DNA from: JBEIJQ01 sp040380145
GTDB taxonomy: Bacteria; Bacteroidota; Bacteroidia; Chitinophagales; Saprospiraceae
Direction: 5' to 3'
Assembly (NCBI GenBank): GCA_040380145.1
Contig: JBEIJQ010000039.1
Span: 1-21,166, forward strand
DNA: 21,166 nucleotides
Numbering within the stretch: position 1 is the first letter of the stretch; every line of letters begins with the position of its first letter. This document shows positions 14,691 through 21,166 of this stretch, piece after piece. A program made the position numbers and the translations under genes. Below the pieces are notes generated by a model, which saw only the letters and a list, made by a program, of their open reading frames with translations, was not told where the DNA came from and did not search any database.

Positions 14691-15839
14691 TTATTGTTGG
14701 ACCGGAGCCTGCGGGCCCGACGAACCGTCTTCGGCTGCGTAAAAAGTGCCGTCCGGGGCCAAGGCGTTTGCCGGGTTCGTGCCGTGCAGCGATTTGATGT
14801 ACGATGCGACCTTTTGGATCTGCGAGGGCAGCAGTTCGGGCCCCCAAGATTTCATGGCCGTTCCCTGGACGCCGTCGCGCACGACCTTGAACAGGTCGTG
14901 GATCGAGCGGCCGTGCTTCCAGTAGTCGTCGGTCAGGTTGGGGCCTGCCAATCCTTGTCCTTGGGCACCGTGGCAAGTGGCGCAGTTTTGGCTGAAAATG
15001 CTCTTTCCTTCGGCCAAAGGTTCGGCTTCGGTGAGCAGGACAACATTTTTTTCGTCGATGCTCTCGGCGAACTTGGCGAAATAGGCGGCTTTTTGGGCTT
15101 CTCCTTCCCAAACCTGCTGCTGGTATTCGGCCATTTGCAACTGGCCCCAGCCCAAGAAATGATAATACATCAGGTAGAGCGCGGCAAAAGCGATCGTGCC
15201 GATGAAGAGGAAGCGCAGCCATGGGGGCATGCGGTTGTCCAATTCCACGATCCCGTCGTATTCGTGGTCCGTCATCAGGTCCTGCTCGCGGTCCATCGGC
15301 CACAGCCCCAGCAGGTAGCTCCAAAGGGCCTGCCATTGGATACCGGAGGTTTCTGGGGCCACTTCCGCCGCGGGGGGCGGCACCAGTTTTTGTGAAAAAA
15401 TGCGGACATAGCGGAAAAGTATTGCCGCCACGAACGCTTCCAACAAAATAGAGATGCCGAGCAAAAGATACAGCGCCGTTGTAGAGGAGACCTCCCCCGG
15501 CGTGTTCGGTTCGGGGTAAAACGAGACCGGCGCGATGGCCTGCAAGCCGCCCGTGTTCAGGAGCAAAAGGATGATGCCGACGGCTCCGCCGGTTTTGGCC
15601 GTCTTTTCGGCGATTTCCCGCCGCTGGAGCCCTTGGGCCAGTAGCGAGAGGACGTAGCCCAACACGGCGTTGAGCGCGAACAACAGGACGGCCACCGTCA
15701 ACAGGGTGACCAACAGCCAATCCACGCTGCCGCCTCCGGCCGGGGAGGGTGCGGCGGGTTGTGCGGAAAGCAAGCCGGGTACAGCCACCGAAAGCAAAAC
15801 GGACAAGCGGGCGCCGAAAGTTGGAGACAGTTTTTTCAT
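14691..15839 (-). CDS. ccoP: cbb3 oxidase subunit CcoP, single-haem form with extended N-terminus
   Basis: The 382-residue protein is the c-type cytochrome subunit that passes electrons to CcoO/CcoN. It opens with a signal-like hydrophobic segment (about 10-26), then membrane segments at about 40-67, 121-143 and 207-229. The FixP N-terminal signature HEYDGIVELDNRMPPWL lies at 192-208. The cytochrome c domain has just one haem site, CATCH (C286, C289, H290), with probable Met ligand M329 in GTAMKSWG. Classical proteobacterial CcoP has two haem c domains, so this is the shorter Bacteroidota-like form. The tail (about 355-382) is Ala, Pro and Gly rich. Its start overlaps the ccoQ stop by four bases (coupled translation), and a terminator hairpin follows. 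Confidence 0.93.
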   Translation of the reverse strand: MKKLSPTFGARLSVLLSVAVPGLLSAQPAAPSPAGGGSVDWLLVTLLTVAVLLFALNAVLGYVLSLLAQGLQRREIAEKTAKTGGAVGIILLLLNTGGLQAIAPVSFYPEPNTPGEVSSTTALYLLLGISILLEAFVAAILFRYVRIFSQKLVPPPAAEVAPETSGIQWQALWSYLLGLWPMDREQDLMTDHEYDGIVELDNRMPPWLRFLFIGTIAFAALYLMYYHFLGWGQLQMAEYQQQVWEGEAQKAAYFAKFAESIDEKNVVLLTEAEPLAEGKSIFSQNCATCHGAQGQGLAGPNLTDDYWKHGRSIHDLFKVVRDGVQGTAMKSWGPELLPSQIQKVASYIKSLHGTNPANALAPDGTFYAAEDGSSGPQAPVQQ

Positions 15840-16036
15840 GATCGGGTGTTGTTGTTGGTTTGGGGCATATCGGCATCGCCGTCGAGCGGAATGGACTTCA
15901 TTTGGAAGACCGATTTCTTGTCCGCCCGGACCACGTACACCAACAGTGCGAGGAAAAAAACAAAGAAGATCAGCAGGGAGATGAGGGGGTAGATATCTAC
16001 CCCCGCGATCGTTTCCAGATAGTGTCGGAATTTCAT
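15836..16036 (-). CDS. ccoQ: CcoQ/FixQ-like small subunit
   Basis: This 66-residue protein has one membrane helix (about 15-37; YPLISLLIFFVFFLALLVYVV) followed by a short charged tail beginning RADKK, the CcoQ/FixQ layout. Position between ccoNO and ccoP supports the call more than sequence does. CcoQ stabilises the association of CcoP with the core. The gene starts 12 bases after ccoNO and its TGA overlaps the ccoP ATG by four bases. Confidence 0.8.
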   Translation of the reverse strand: MKFRHYLETIAGVDIYPLISLLIFFVFFLALLVYVVRADKKSVFQMKSIPLDGDADMPQTNNNTRS

Positions 16037-16048
16037 GGTTCTGCGAGA

Positions 16049-18211
16049 TTAGCGGGTCGTGGACTGGGCGGAGGGCGGTGTTTTTATGTCGGTGCCGAGC
16101 CGTTGGAGGTAGGCGATGAGCGCGATGATCTCGGCATCCTTGCCCACGGTCAGGCCAAAGGTTTGTTGGAACTTGTCCATTGTTTCTTTGGAAATTGCGC
16201 CGTACACATCTTCCTGTTGCTTGGCCAAGGCCTCGCCGGCTACTTGGTCAAATCCTTTTTCGTAGGGGACGCCCAGCGTCTGCATGGCCCGGATCTTGGC
16301 CGCGGTGAGACTGGCGTCGAGCTTGGAGGTGTACAACCACGGATAGCGGGGCATGATCGACTGCTCGGAGGTGATCGTCGGATCGTACATGTGTTTGAAA
16401 TGCCAATCGTTGTTGCGCAGTCCGCCTTCGCGGTGAAGGTCGGGACCGGTTCGCTTGGAGCCCCACAGGAAGGGGTGGTCGTACACGAATTCGCCGGCCT
16501 TGGAATACTCGCCGTAGCGGGCGGTTTCGCTTCTGAAGGGCCTCACCATCTGGGAGTGGCAGTTGTTGCAACCCTCTCGGATGTATATGTCCCGGCCTTC
16601 GAGTTCCAACGGAGTGTAGGGTTTCACGGCCTGCAGCGTCGGAATGTTCGATTTGATCAGGAAAGTGGGCACGAATTCGATGATGCCGCCGATGGCCACG
16701 GCCACGAAACTGAGCGCGAGCAACTGCATGGGCCGGCGCTCCAGCACCCGGTGCCAAAACTCGTTGGCCGTAGTTTGGTGGCCGCGCGCCGGGGCTTGGG
16801 CGGCTTCCTCGGCGACGAATTTTCCTTGGGCGACTGTTTTCCAAAGGTTGTACACCATCACAAAAAAACCGGTGATGTACAGGGTTCCGCCCACGGCCCG
16901 CAGCATGTACAGGGGTTTGAGCTGGGTGACGGTGTCCAAAAAGTTTTTGTATTGCAGGGCTCCGGCCTCGTCGAACTGCTTCCACATGGATGCCTGCGTC
17001 CAACCGGCCCAATACATCGGCACGGCGTAAAAAATGATGCCGAGGGTACCGATCCAGAAGTGGATGTTCGCCAAACGCTTCGAGTACAGTTCGGTGTTGA
17101 ACATGCGGGGCAGCAGCCAATAAAACATCGCGAAGCTCAAAAAGCCGTTCCAGCCCAAGGCGCCCACATGCACGTGCGCCACCGTCCAGTCGGTGAAGTG
17201 GCTGATGGCGTTCACGTTTTTGAGCGACAGCATCGGGCCTTCCAGCGTGGCCATCCCGTAGGCCGTGACGGCCACCACCATGAATTTCAGGATGGGATCC
17301 TCGCGCACTTTGTCCCAAGCCCCGCGCAGCGTCATCAGTCCGTTGACCATGCCGCCCCAAGAAGGCGCGATGAGCATGATCGAAAACACGGTGCCCAGCG
17401 ATTGCGCCCAATCGGGCAGCGCGGTGTACAACAGGTGGTGCGGACCCGCCCAGATGTACAGAAAGATCAGCGACCAGAAGTGCACGATGGACAGGCGGTA
17501 GGAAAAGACCGGGCGGTTGGCCGCCTTCACCAAAAAGTAGTACATCAGGCCCAAATACGGCGTGGTCAGGAAAAACGCCACGGCGTTGTGGCCGTACCAC
17601 CATTGCACCAGCGCGTCTTGCACCCCGGCATAAAGAGAGTAACTTTTGGTCAGCGAGACCGGCACTGCCAACGAGTTGACGATGTGCAGCATGGCGACCG
17701 TCACCCAGGTGGCGAGGTAAAACCAGATCGCCACATAGATGTGCTCGGTCCGGCGCTTGAGGATCGTCCCGATCATGTTCACGCCAAAGGCCACCCACAC
17801 GAGCGCGATCGCTATGTCGATCGGCCACTCCAGTTCGGCGTATTCCTTGGAAGAGGTAAGCCCCATTGGCAAGGTTATGGCCGCGGCCAAAATAATGGCC
17901 TGCCAGCCCCAGAAATGGAATTCGCTAAGGGCCCGGCTGAAGAGCGGGGCCTTCAGCAGTCGTTGCAGGGAGTAGTAAATGCCGGCGAACATGGCGTTGC
18001 CCACGAATGCGAAGATCACGGCGTTGGTGTGCAAGGGCCTTATCCGCCCAAAAGTGGTGAACGGCAGGTTCAGGTTGAGCGATGGGTACACGAGCTGCAG
18101 TGCCGCCAAAAGCCCCACCAACATGCCGATAGCTGCAAACAACACGGAGGCGTACACAAAATTGCGCACGATCCGGTTGTCGTACTTAAAGGTCTCCAGT
18201 TGCTGTTGCAT
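16049..18211 (-). CDS. ccoNO: cbb3-type cytochrome c oxidase, fused catalytic CcoN and monohaem CcoO
   Basis: The 720-residue protein is the core of a high-affinity terminal oxidase that reduces oxygen to water and pumps protons in the inner membrane. Residues about 1-465 are CcoN: low-spin haem ligands H61 and H348, Cu-B ligands H208, H258 and H259, the Tyr for the His-Tyr cross-link (Y252), and the high-spin haem b3 ligand H346 (AHVHVG). These sit one residue off the numbering I recall for the Pseudomonas stutzeri enzyme. Residues about 490-720 are CcoO: a membrane helix (about 495-517), haem site CNNCH (C548, C551, H552) with SQMVRPFRSE after it, and the Met ligand in MPRYPWLY (M620). The linker (about 462-488) is Ala and Gln rich. 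N-O fusion is known in Bacteroidota. ccoS lies 55 bases upstream, ccoQ 12 downstream. Confidence 0.96.
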   Translation of the reverse strand: MQQQLETFKYDNRIVRNFVYASVLFAAIGMLVGLLAALQLVYPSLNLNLPFTTFGRIRPLHTNAVIFAFVGNAMFAGIYYSLQRLLKAPLFSRALSEFHFWGWQAIILAAAITLPMGLTSSKEYAELEWPIDIAIALVWVAFGVNMIGTILKRRTEHIYVAIWFYLATWVTVAMLHIVNSLAVPVSLTKSYSLYAGVQDALVQWWYGHNAVAFFLTTPYLGLMYYFLVKAANRPVFSYRLSIVHFWSLIFLYIWAGPHHLLYTALPDWAQSLGTVFSIMLIAPSWGGMVNGLMTLRGAWDKVREDPILKFMVVAVTAYGMATLEGPMLSLKNVNAISHFTDWTVAHVHVGALGWNGFLSFAMFYWLLPRMFNTELYSKRLANIHFWIGTLGIIFYAVPMYWAGWTQASMWKQFDEAGALQYKNFLDTVTQLKPLYMLRAVGGTLYITGFFVMVYNLWKTVAQGKFVAEEAAQAPARGHQTTANEFWHRVLERRPMQLLALSFVAVAIGGIIEFVPTFLIKSNIPTLQAVKPYTPLELEGRDIYIREGCNNCHSQMVRPFRSETARYGEYSKAGEFVYDHPFLWGSKRTGPDLHREGGLRNNDWHFKHMYDPTITSEQSIMPRYPWLYTSKLDASLTAAKIRAMQTLGVPYEKGFDQVAGEALAKQQEDVYGAISKETMDKFQQTFGLTVGKDAEIIALIAYLQRLGTDIKTPPSAQSTTR

Positions 18212-18266
18212 GACCGGTCGGTTGAAAAGTTAAAAAATGGTGTAGAGTGGTTATTCTAAAAAAACA

Positions 18267-18422
18267 TCAATCCTTATCGGGCTTCTCGTCGTCGAACAGC
18301 ACCCTGACCGATGGCGTGTAGCCGTCTTCGTACTGGCCGGAACCCGCCGCCCAAAAGAAGGCGAAAAGAAATCCGACCGCTACCAACAGACTGGCTCCGA
18401 TGAGGATGAACATGGCAGACAT
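18267..18422 (-). CDS. ccoS: CcoS, cbb3 oxidase maturation protein
   Basis: This 51-residue protein shows the CcoS pattern: one N-terminal membrane helix (FILIGASLLVAVGFLFAFFWA), then SGQYED, matching the family's SGQYDD-type motif, and a short acidic tail. CcoS is needed for haem and copper cofactor insertion into CcoN. I chose the ATG at 18422 (MSAMFIL); an ATG three codons in (18413) also fits, while the longer in-frame start at 18527 adds sequence unlike the family. It lies 171 bases after ccoI and 55 before ccoNO, so it is probably the first gene of the oxidase transcript. Confidence 0.88.
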   Translation of the reverse strand: MSAMFILIGASLLVAVGFLFAFFWAAGSGQYEDGYTPSVRVLFDDEKPDKD

Positions 18423-18498
18423 GGGACGGTATGGCGTTGAAATGTAACGGGTGGGTGAAAAGTGACGCCCAAGGTTGTTTTGGGCTTTGTCAACCGTG

Positions 18499-18506
18499 CA
18501 AAAGTA
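18499..18506 (-). promoter_or_regulatory. Candidate -7 box for the ccoS-ccoNO-Q-P transcript
   Basis: The minus strand reads TACTTTTG, an exact TAnnTTTG match, about 77 bases before the ccoS ATG. No recognisable -33 TTTG lies 19-21 bases upstream, which would fit a promoter that needs an activator. A 10-base palindrome TTGGGCCCAA (18510-18519) lies just upstream of the box. Confidence 0.5.
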
Positions 18507-18557
18507 GGCTTGGGCCCAACCCTGCACGATGACCTTTATGGCGGTGGAAAGTGATTT

Positions 18558-18577
18558 TTGTCAGCAAACTATGACAA
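18558..18577. promoter_or_regulatory. Inverted repeat TTGTCA-N8-TGACAA, candidate Crp-type operator
   Basis: A perfect 6+6 inverted repeat with 8-base spacer lies in the 171-base ccoI-ccoS gap, centred about 62-65 bases upstream of the candidate -7 box and roughly 70 from the expected transcription start. That spacing suits an upstream-bound (class I) Crp-family activator. The spacer is two bases longer than a classical CRP site, so the binding protein is not certain; the REC-Crp regulator is the obvious candidate. Confidence 0.45.
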
Positions 18578-18593
18578 TCTGCAGGGGGGATGC

Positions 18594-21083
18594 TTATCGC
18601 AGCCCCAATCGCTTGGCCGACCAATTGGTGGCCAGCGTCGTGAAGCCGATGATGGTGACCGAACTGATCGGCATCAGCACGGCGGCCACGAGCGGCGACA
18701 TCGTGCCGGGCAGGGCCAGTGCTATTCCCAGGGCGTTGTACAGGAGCGAAAGGCCGAAACTGCCCATCAACACGCGCATGGTCCGGCGGGAAAAAAGCAG
18801 CATCGTGCCGAGCTTCGCAAATTGTCCGGCCTCGAGAATGGCGTCGCAGGCCGGGGAAAAGTGGTTGGCATCTTCGGCGATCGCGATGCCCACGTCGCTG
18901 GCCCTGAGCGCGCCCGCATCGTTGAGGCCGTCGCCTGCCATCAGCACCGAACGGCCCTCCCGGCGCAGGGCTTCTACTTGGGCGAGCTTGTCGGCCGGCG
19001 ACTGTCGGAAACGGATCCGGGACTCGTCGGCAAAAAAGTTCAGCAGATAGGGCTTTTCGGTCTCGTTGTCGCCCGAAAGCAGGGCCATTCCGTATCCTTC
19101 CTTTTGCAGGGAGCGCATCTGCTCGGCAAACCCTTCCCGATAGGCGTGCCGTAGAATGTACGAGCCTGCCACGCGGTCGCCGATCCGCAGCCACGAGCGC
19201 GAGCCCTCTGCTTCGTTGGCCGGCAGGGCTGCCCCATCGGGCAACGGATAAGGATGATCCGCCACGAATCCGGCAGAGCCAAGGGCCATGGGCATCCCGT
19301 TCACCCGAGCACGGATGCCTTTTCCGGTGATTTCCTCAAAGTTCTCCACGCGCTCTTTTTTTCCCGGAGCGGAAATTTTTTCTCCCAAAAAATCATAGAT
19401 CCGACGGCTCATCGGATGGGCCGAGTGACGCGTCAGTGCGCGCACCGAGCGCAGGCTCTCCTCGTCGAGCGCCTCGCCTTCATAGCGCAGTTCGGCCCGG
19501 GAAGTGTCGGTCAGGGTGCCGGTCTTGTCGAAGACGAGGTAGTCCACGCGGGACAGCCGCTCCACGACGGCGGCGTTTTTCAGGTAAAAACGGTTGCGCC
19601 CAAAGATCCGCAGGGCGTTGCCCAGCGTGAAAGGCGACGACAGGGCCAAGGCGCACGGGCAGGTGATGATCAAAATCGCGGTGAAAGCCCCGAACGCTCG
19701 GCCGGCATCGCCCTGCCACCACCAGTAAGTGCCGCCACCCACGGCGATGAGCAGGATCAAAGGTGTGAACCATTCGCTCAGCCGGTTGACCGTGAGCGTG
19801 ACATCGCGGGAACCGTCCTTGGCAAAGGCCCGGTCGTTCCACAGTTGTGTGAGGTAACTCTGCGAAACCGGTTTCACGACCTCCACTTCGATCGCTCCGG
19901 CCATCTGCCGCCCCCCTGCGTAAAGCAATTCGCCCGAAACCCGCGGCACCGGGGCCGATTCGCCGGTCACGAAGCTGTAGTCCAAACGGCCGGTGCCCAG
20001 CAGCAAAATGCTGTCCGCCGGGACCAGCTCTCCGTGCCGGATCACGAGGCGCTCGCCCACTTGCAGGTCCGAAACGGGGATGCTGCGTTCGGCGCCTTCG
20101 CGGACTGCCATCACGCCCACCGGAAAATAGGAACGGTAGTCGCGCTCAAAAGAAAGGCTGTGGTAAGATTTGTTCTGGAAAAGCCGGCCCACCAACATCA
20201 AAAAGATCAAGCTCACAAAAGTGTCGAAGTACCCGGCCCCGGTGCCGCTGAACACTTCATAGGTGCTCCGGGCGTGCATCACCAGCACTCCGATCACGAT
20301 GGGCACATCGATGTTGAGCCGCCGCTGCTGCAGGCCGGTCCACGCCGAAACGAAAAATTCGGCCGAGCTGTAAAACAGCACGGGCAGGGTCAGGGCAAAG
20401 TTCAGGTACCCGAAAAAATTGCGGTAACCGCTCTCGGCCAGCGCGTCCAATCCGAGATATTCCGGAAAACTGAGCATCATCACATTGCCCCAGCAGAAAA
20501 AAGCGATGCCCAAGCGGATGTACCGATCGGCCATCGGATCGGCCCGCCGGCTTTCCTGCACATCGATCAACTGGATCCGGGGCTCGTAACCGATCTTGGC
20601 CAGCCACTCCACGACTTCCCGCAGGGAAATCTCCGCCTCGGCAAAGTCTATCTGCACTTCGCGCCGCAGAAAGTTGACCTCGCTGCGCCGCATGCCGGGG
20701 TGGAGTTTCCACAGGTTTTCCAACAAATAGATACAGGCGCTGCAGTGCATCTGCGGCACGGAAAACAGCGCCCGCGAGATTGTTCCGTCGGAAAACCGGA
20801 TCAATTTGGCGCGCACTTCGGGGTCGTCCAAAAAGCCGAATCTGCCCGTCGGCCCTTCTGTTTCCCGACGGGTACCGGGGCGGTCGTTCAGGTCATAGTA
20901 TCGGCATAGACCGTTGTCTTGCAGGATTTCGTACACGGCATGGCAGCCTTCGCAGCAAAACGGCTTTTCCTGCCGGATCAGGACCGCGTTTTCCGGGCAG
21001 TCGCCGCCGCAGTGGGTACATACAGGGGAGCCGCCGTGCGCGCGCTGGCCTTTGTCCGGCAATGGTTTGGCCGTTTCGTACAT
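18594..21083 (-). CDS. ccoI: CcoI, copper-transporting P1B-type ATPase for cbb3 oxidase biogenesis
   Basis: The 829-residue P-type ATPase exports Cu(I) for insertion into the oxidase. From the N-terminus it has a Cys-rich zinc-ribbon-like metal-binding domain (C22, C25, C29 and C43, C44, C47; CTHCGGDC and CCEGCH), an HMA domain with MHCSACIY (C114, C117), membrane segments from about 189, the actuator loop with TGES (373-376), the transport site CPC (475-477, ITCPCALALSSPFT), the phosphorylation motif DKTGT (D519), the P1B HP dipeptide in HSAHPMSRR (556-557), and GDGLND (717-722). This double N-terminal domain is typical of the CcoI/FixI branch. The ATG at 21083 follows closely a TAnnTTTG box. 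ccoS is the next gene, 171 bases downstream with its own candidate promoter. Confidence 0.95.
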   Translation of the reverse strand: MYETAKPLPDKGQRAHGGSPVCTHCGGDCPENAVLIRQEKPFCCEGCHAVYEILQDNGLCRYYDLNDRPGTRRETEGPTGRFGFLDDPEVRAKLIRFSDGTISRALFSVPQMHCSACIYLLENLWKLHPGMRRSEVNFLRREVQIDFAEAEISLREVVEWLAKIGYEPRIQLIDVQESRRADPMADRYIRLGIAFFCWGNVMMLSFPEYLGLDALAESGYRNFFGYLNFALTLPVLFYSSAEFFVSAWTGLQQRRLNIDVPIVIGVLVMHARSTYEVFSGTGAGYFDTFVSLIFLMLVGRLFQNKSYHSLSFERDYRSYFPVGVMAVREGAERSIPVSDLQVGERLVIRHGELVPADSILLLGTGRLDYSFVTGESAPVPRVSGELLYAGGRQMAGAIEVEVVKPVSQSYLTQLWNDRAFAKDGSRDVTLTVNRLSEWFTPLILLIAVGGGTYWWWQGDAGRAFGAFTAILIITCPCALALSSPFTLGNALRIFGRNRFYLKNAAVVERLSRVDYLVFDKTGTLTDTSRAELRYEGEALDEESLRSVRALTRHSAHPMSRRIYDFLGEKISAPGKKERVENFEEITGKGIRARVNGMPMALGSAGFVADHPYPLPDGAALPANEAEGSRSWLRIGDRVAGSYILRHAYREGFAEQMRSLQKEGYGMALLSGDNETEKPYLLNFFADESRIRFRQSPADKLAQVEALRREGRSVLMAGDGLNDAGALRASDVGIAIAEDANHFSPACDAILEAGQFAKLGTMLLFSRRTMRVLMGSFGLSLLYNALGIALALPGTMSPLVAAVLMPISSVTIIGFTTLATNWSAKRLGLR

Positions 21084-21102
21084 CGGGATGCGTATTTTCG
21101 GG

Positions 21103-21110
21103 CAAAACTA
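21103..21110 (-). promoter_or_regulatory. Candidate -7 box for ccoI
   Basis: The minus strand reads TAGTTTTG, an exact TAnnTTTG match, 19 bases before the ccoI ATG, implying a short leader. The -33 region has no clear TTG at the usual spacing. Confidence 0.45.
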
Positions 21111-21141
21111 TCTTGGCCCCCCAAAGACGGATATGCGTCCC

Positions 21142-21159
21142 GTCACTCCTTGGACTGAC
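21142..21159. promoter_or_regulatory. Imperfect 18-base palindrome upstream of ccoI
   Basis: GTCA-C-TCC-TT-GGA-C-TGAC: seven of the eight pairs outside the central TT are complementary. It is centred about 40 bases upstream of the candidate ccoI -7 box and shares the outer GTCA/TGAC arms with the repeat upstream of ccoS, though with a spacer two bases longer. Possible operator. Confidence 0.3.
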
Positions 21160-21166
21160 TTTGCTC

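Noticed and set aside
14691..15839. Search for a second haem site in CcoP
   Set aside because: Only one CXXCH occurs in the whole frame, and the reading frame is intact, so no frameshift is hiding a second domain.
13170..18259. Long plus-strand frames opposite ccoG, ccoP and ccoNO
   Set aside because: These are shadows of conserved genes on the other strand. Translations are His/Gln/Arg rich, with no domain, signal peptide or sensible start context.
18510..18519. TTGGGCCCAA palindrome near the ccoS promoter
   Set aside because: At only ten bases in GC-rich DNA it is likely to occur by chance. It is mentioned with the promoter but not called as an operator.
21126..21139. GACG-N6-CGTC upstream of ccoI
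   Set aside because: The arms are only four bases and it overlaps the expected -33 region without other support.

Overview
The window is a roughly 55-60 % GC stretch from a member of the Bacteroidota, most likely the Saprospiria/Lewinella side of the phylum (an inference from family content, not a tree). Pointers are a secreted protein with GEVED, SprB-type repeats and a type IX secretion (T9SS) C-terminal sorting domain, a CcoN-CcoO fusion oxidase with a single-haem CcoP, TAnnTTTG-type -7 promoter boxes, and start codons without Shine-Dalgarno sequences.

Layout. (1) 1-1714, plus strand: the 3' end of glycogen synthase glgA and complete glgC, a glycogen-synthesis pair. (2) 1721-5640, minus strand: an outer-membrane beta-barrel protein, a secreted GH20 beta-N-acetylhexosaminidase with a C-terminal PA14 domain, and a secreted coiled-coil protein of unknown function. 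(3) 5843-9397, plus strand: an 1184-residue multidomain T9SS-exported adhesin-like protein, closed by a strong terminator that sits back to back with a second one for the opposite strand. (4) 9520-11879, minus strand: a PAS histidine kinase followed by a response regulator fused to a Crp/Fnr-type DNA-binding protein. (5) 12043-21083, minus strand: a complete cbb3 oxidase locus in the order ccoI, ccoS, ccoNO (fused), ccoQ, ccoP, ccoG, ccoH and a TauE/SafE (COG2836) membrane protein.

How it fits together. CcoI, CcoG, CcoH, CcoS and probably the TauE/SafE protein supply copper and assembly functions for the high-affinity terminal oxidase CcoNO/Q/P. The kinase and REC-Crp regulator lie directly downstream on the same strand. 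By analogy with rhizobial FixL-FixJ-FixK control of fixNOQP/fixGHIS, they look like a compressed version of that cascade: a sensor kinase whose PAS domain has a His at the FixL haem-ligand position, phosphorylating a receiver fused directly to the FixK-like output. Inverted repeats upstream of ccoS and ccoI are candidate operators. This locus plus regulator is the most interesting system in the window. A second curiosity is the adhesin, where a propeller-like region appears to be inserted inside an Ig-like domain.

No tRNA, rRNA, CRISPR array, insertion sequence or phage gene was seen. No gene-free stretch exceeds about 200 bases.
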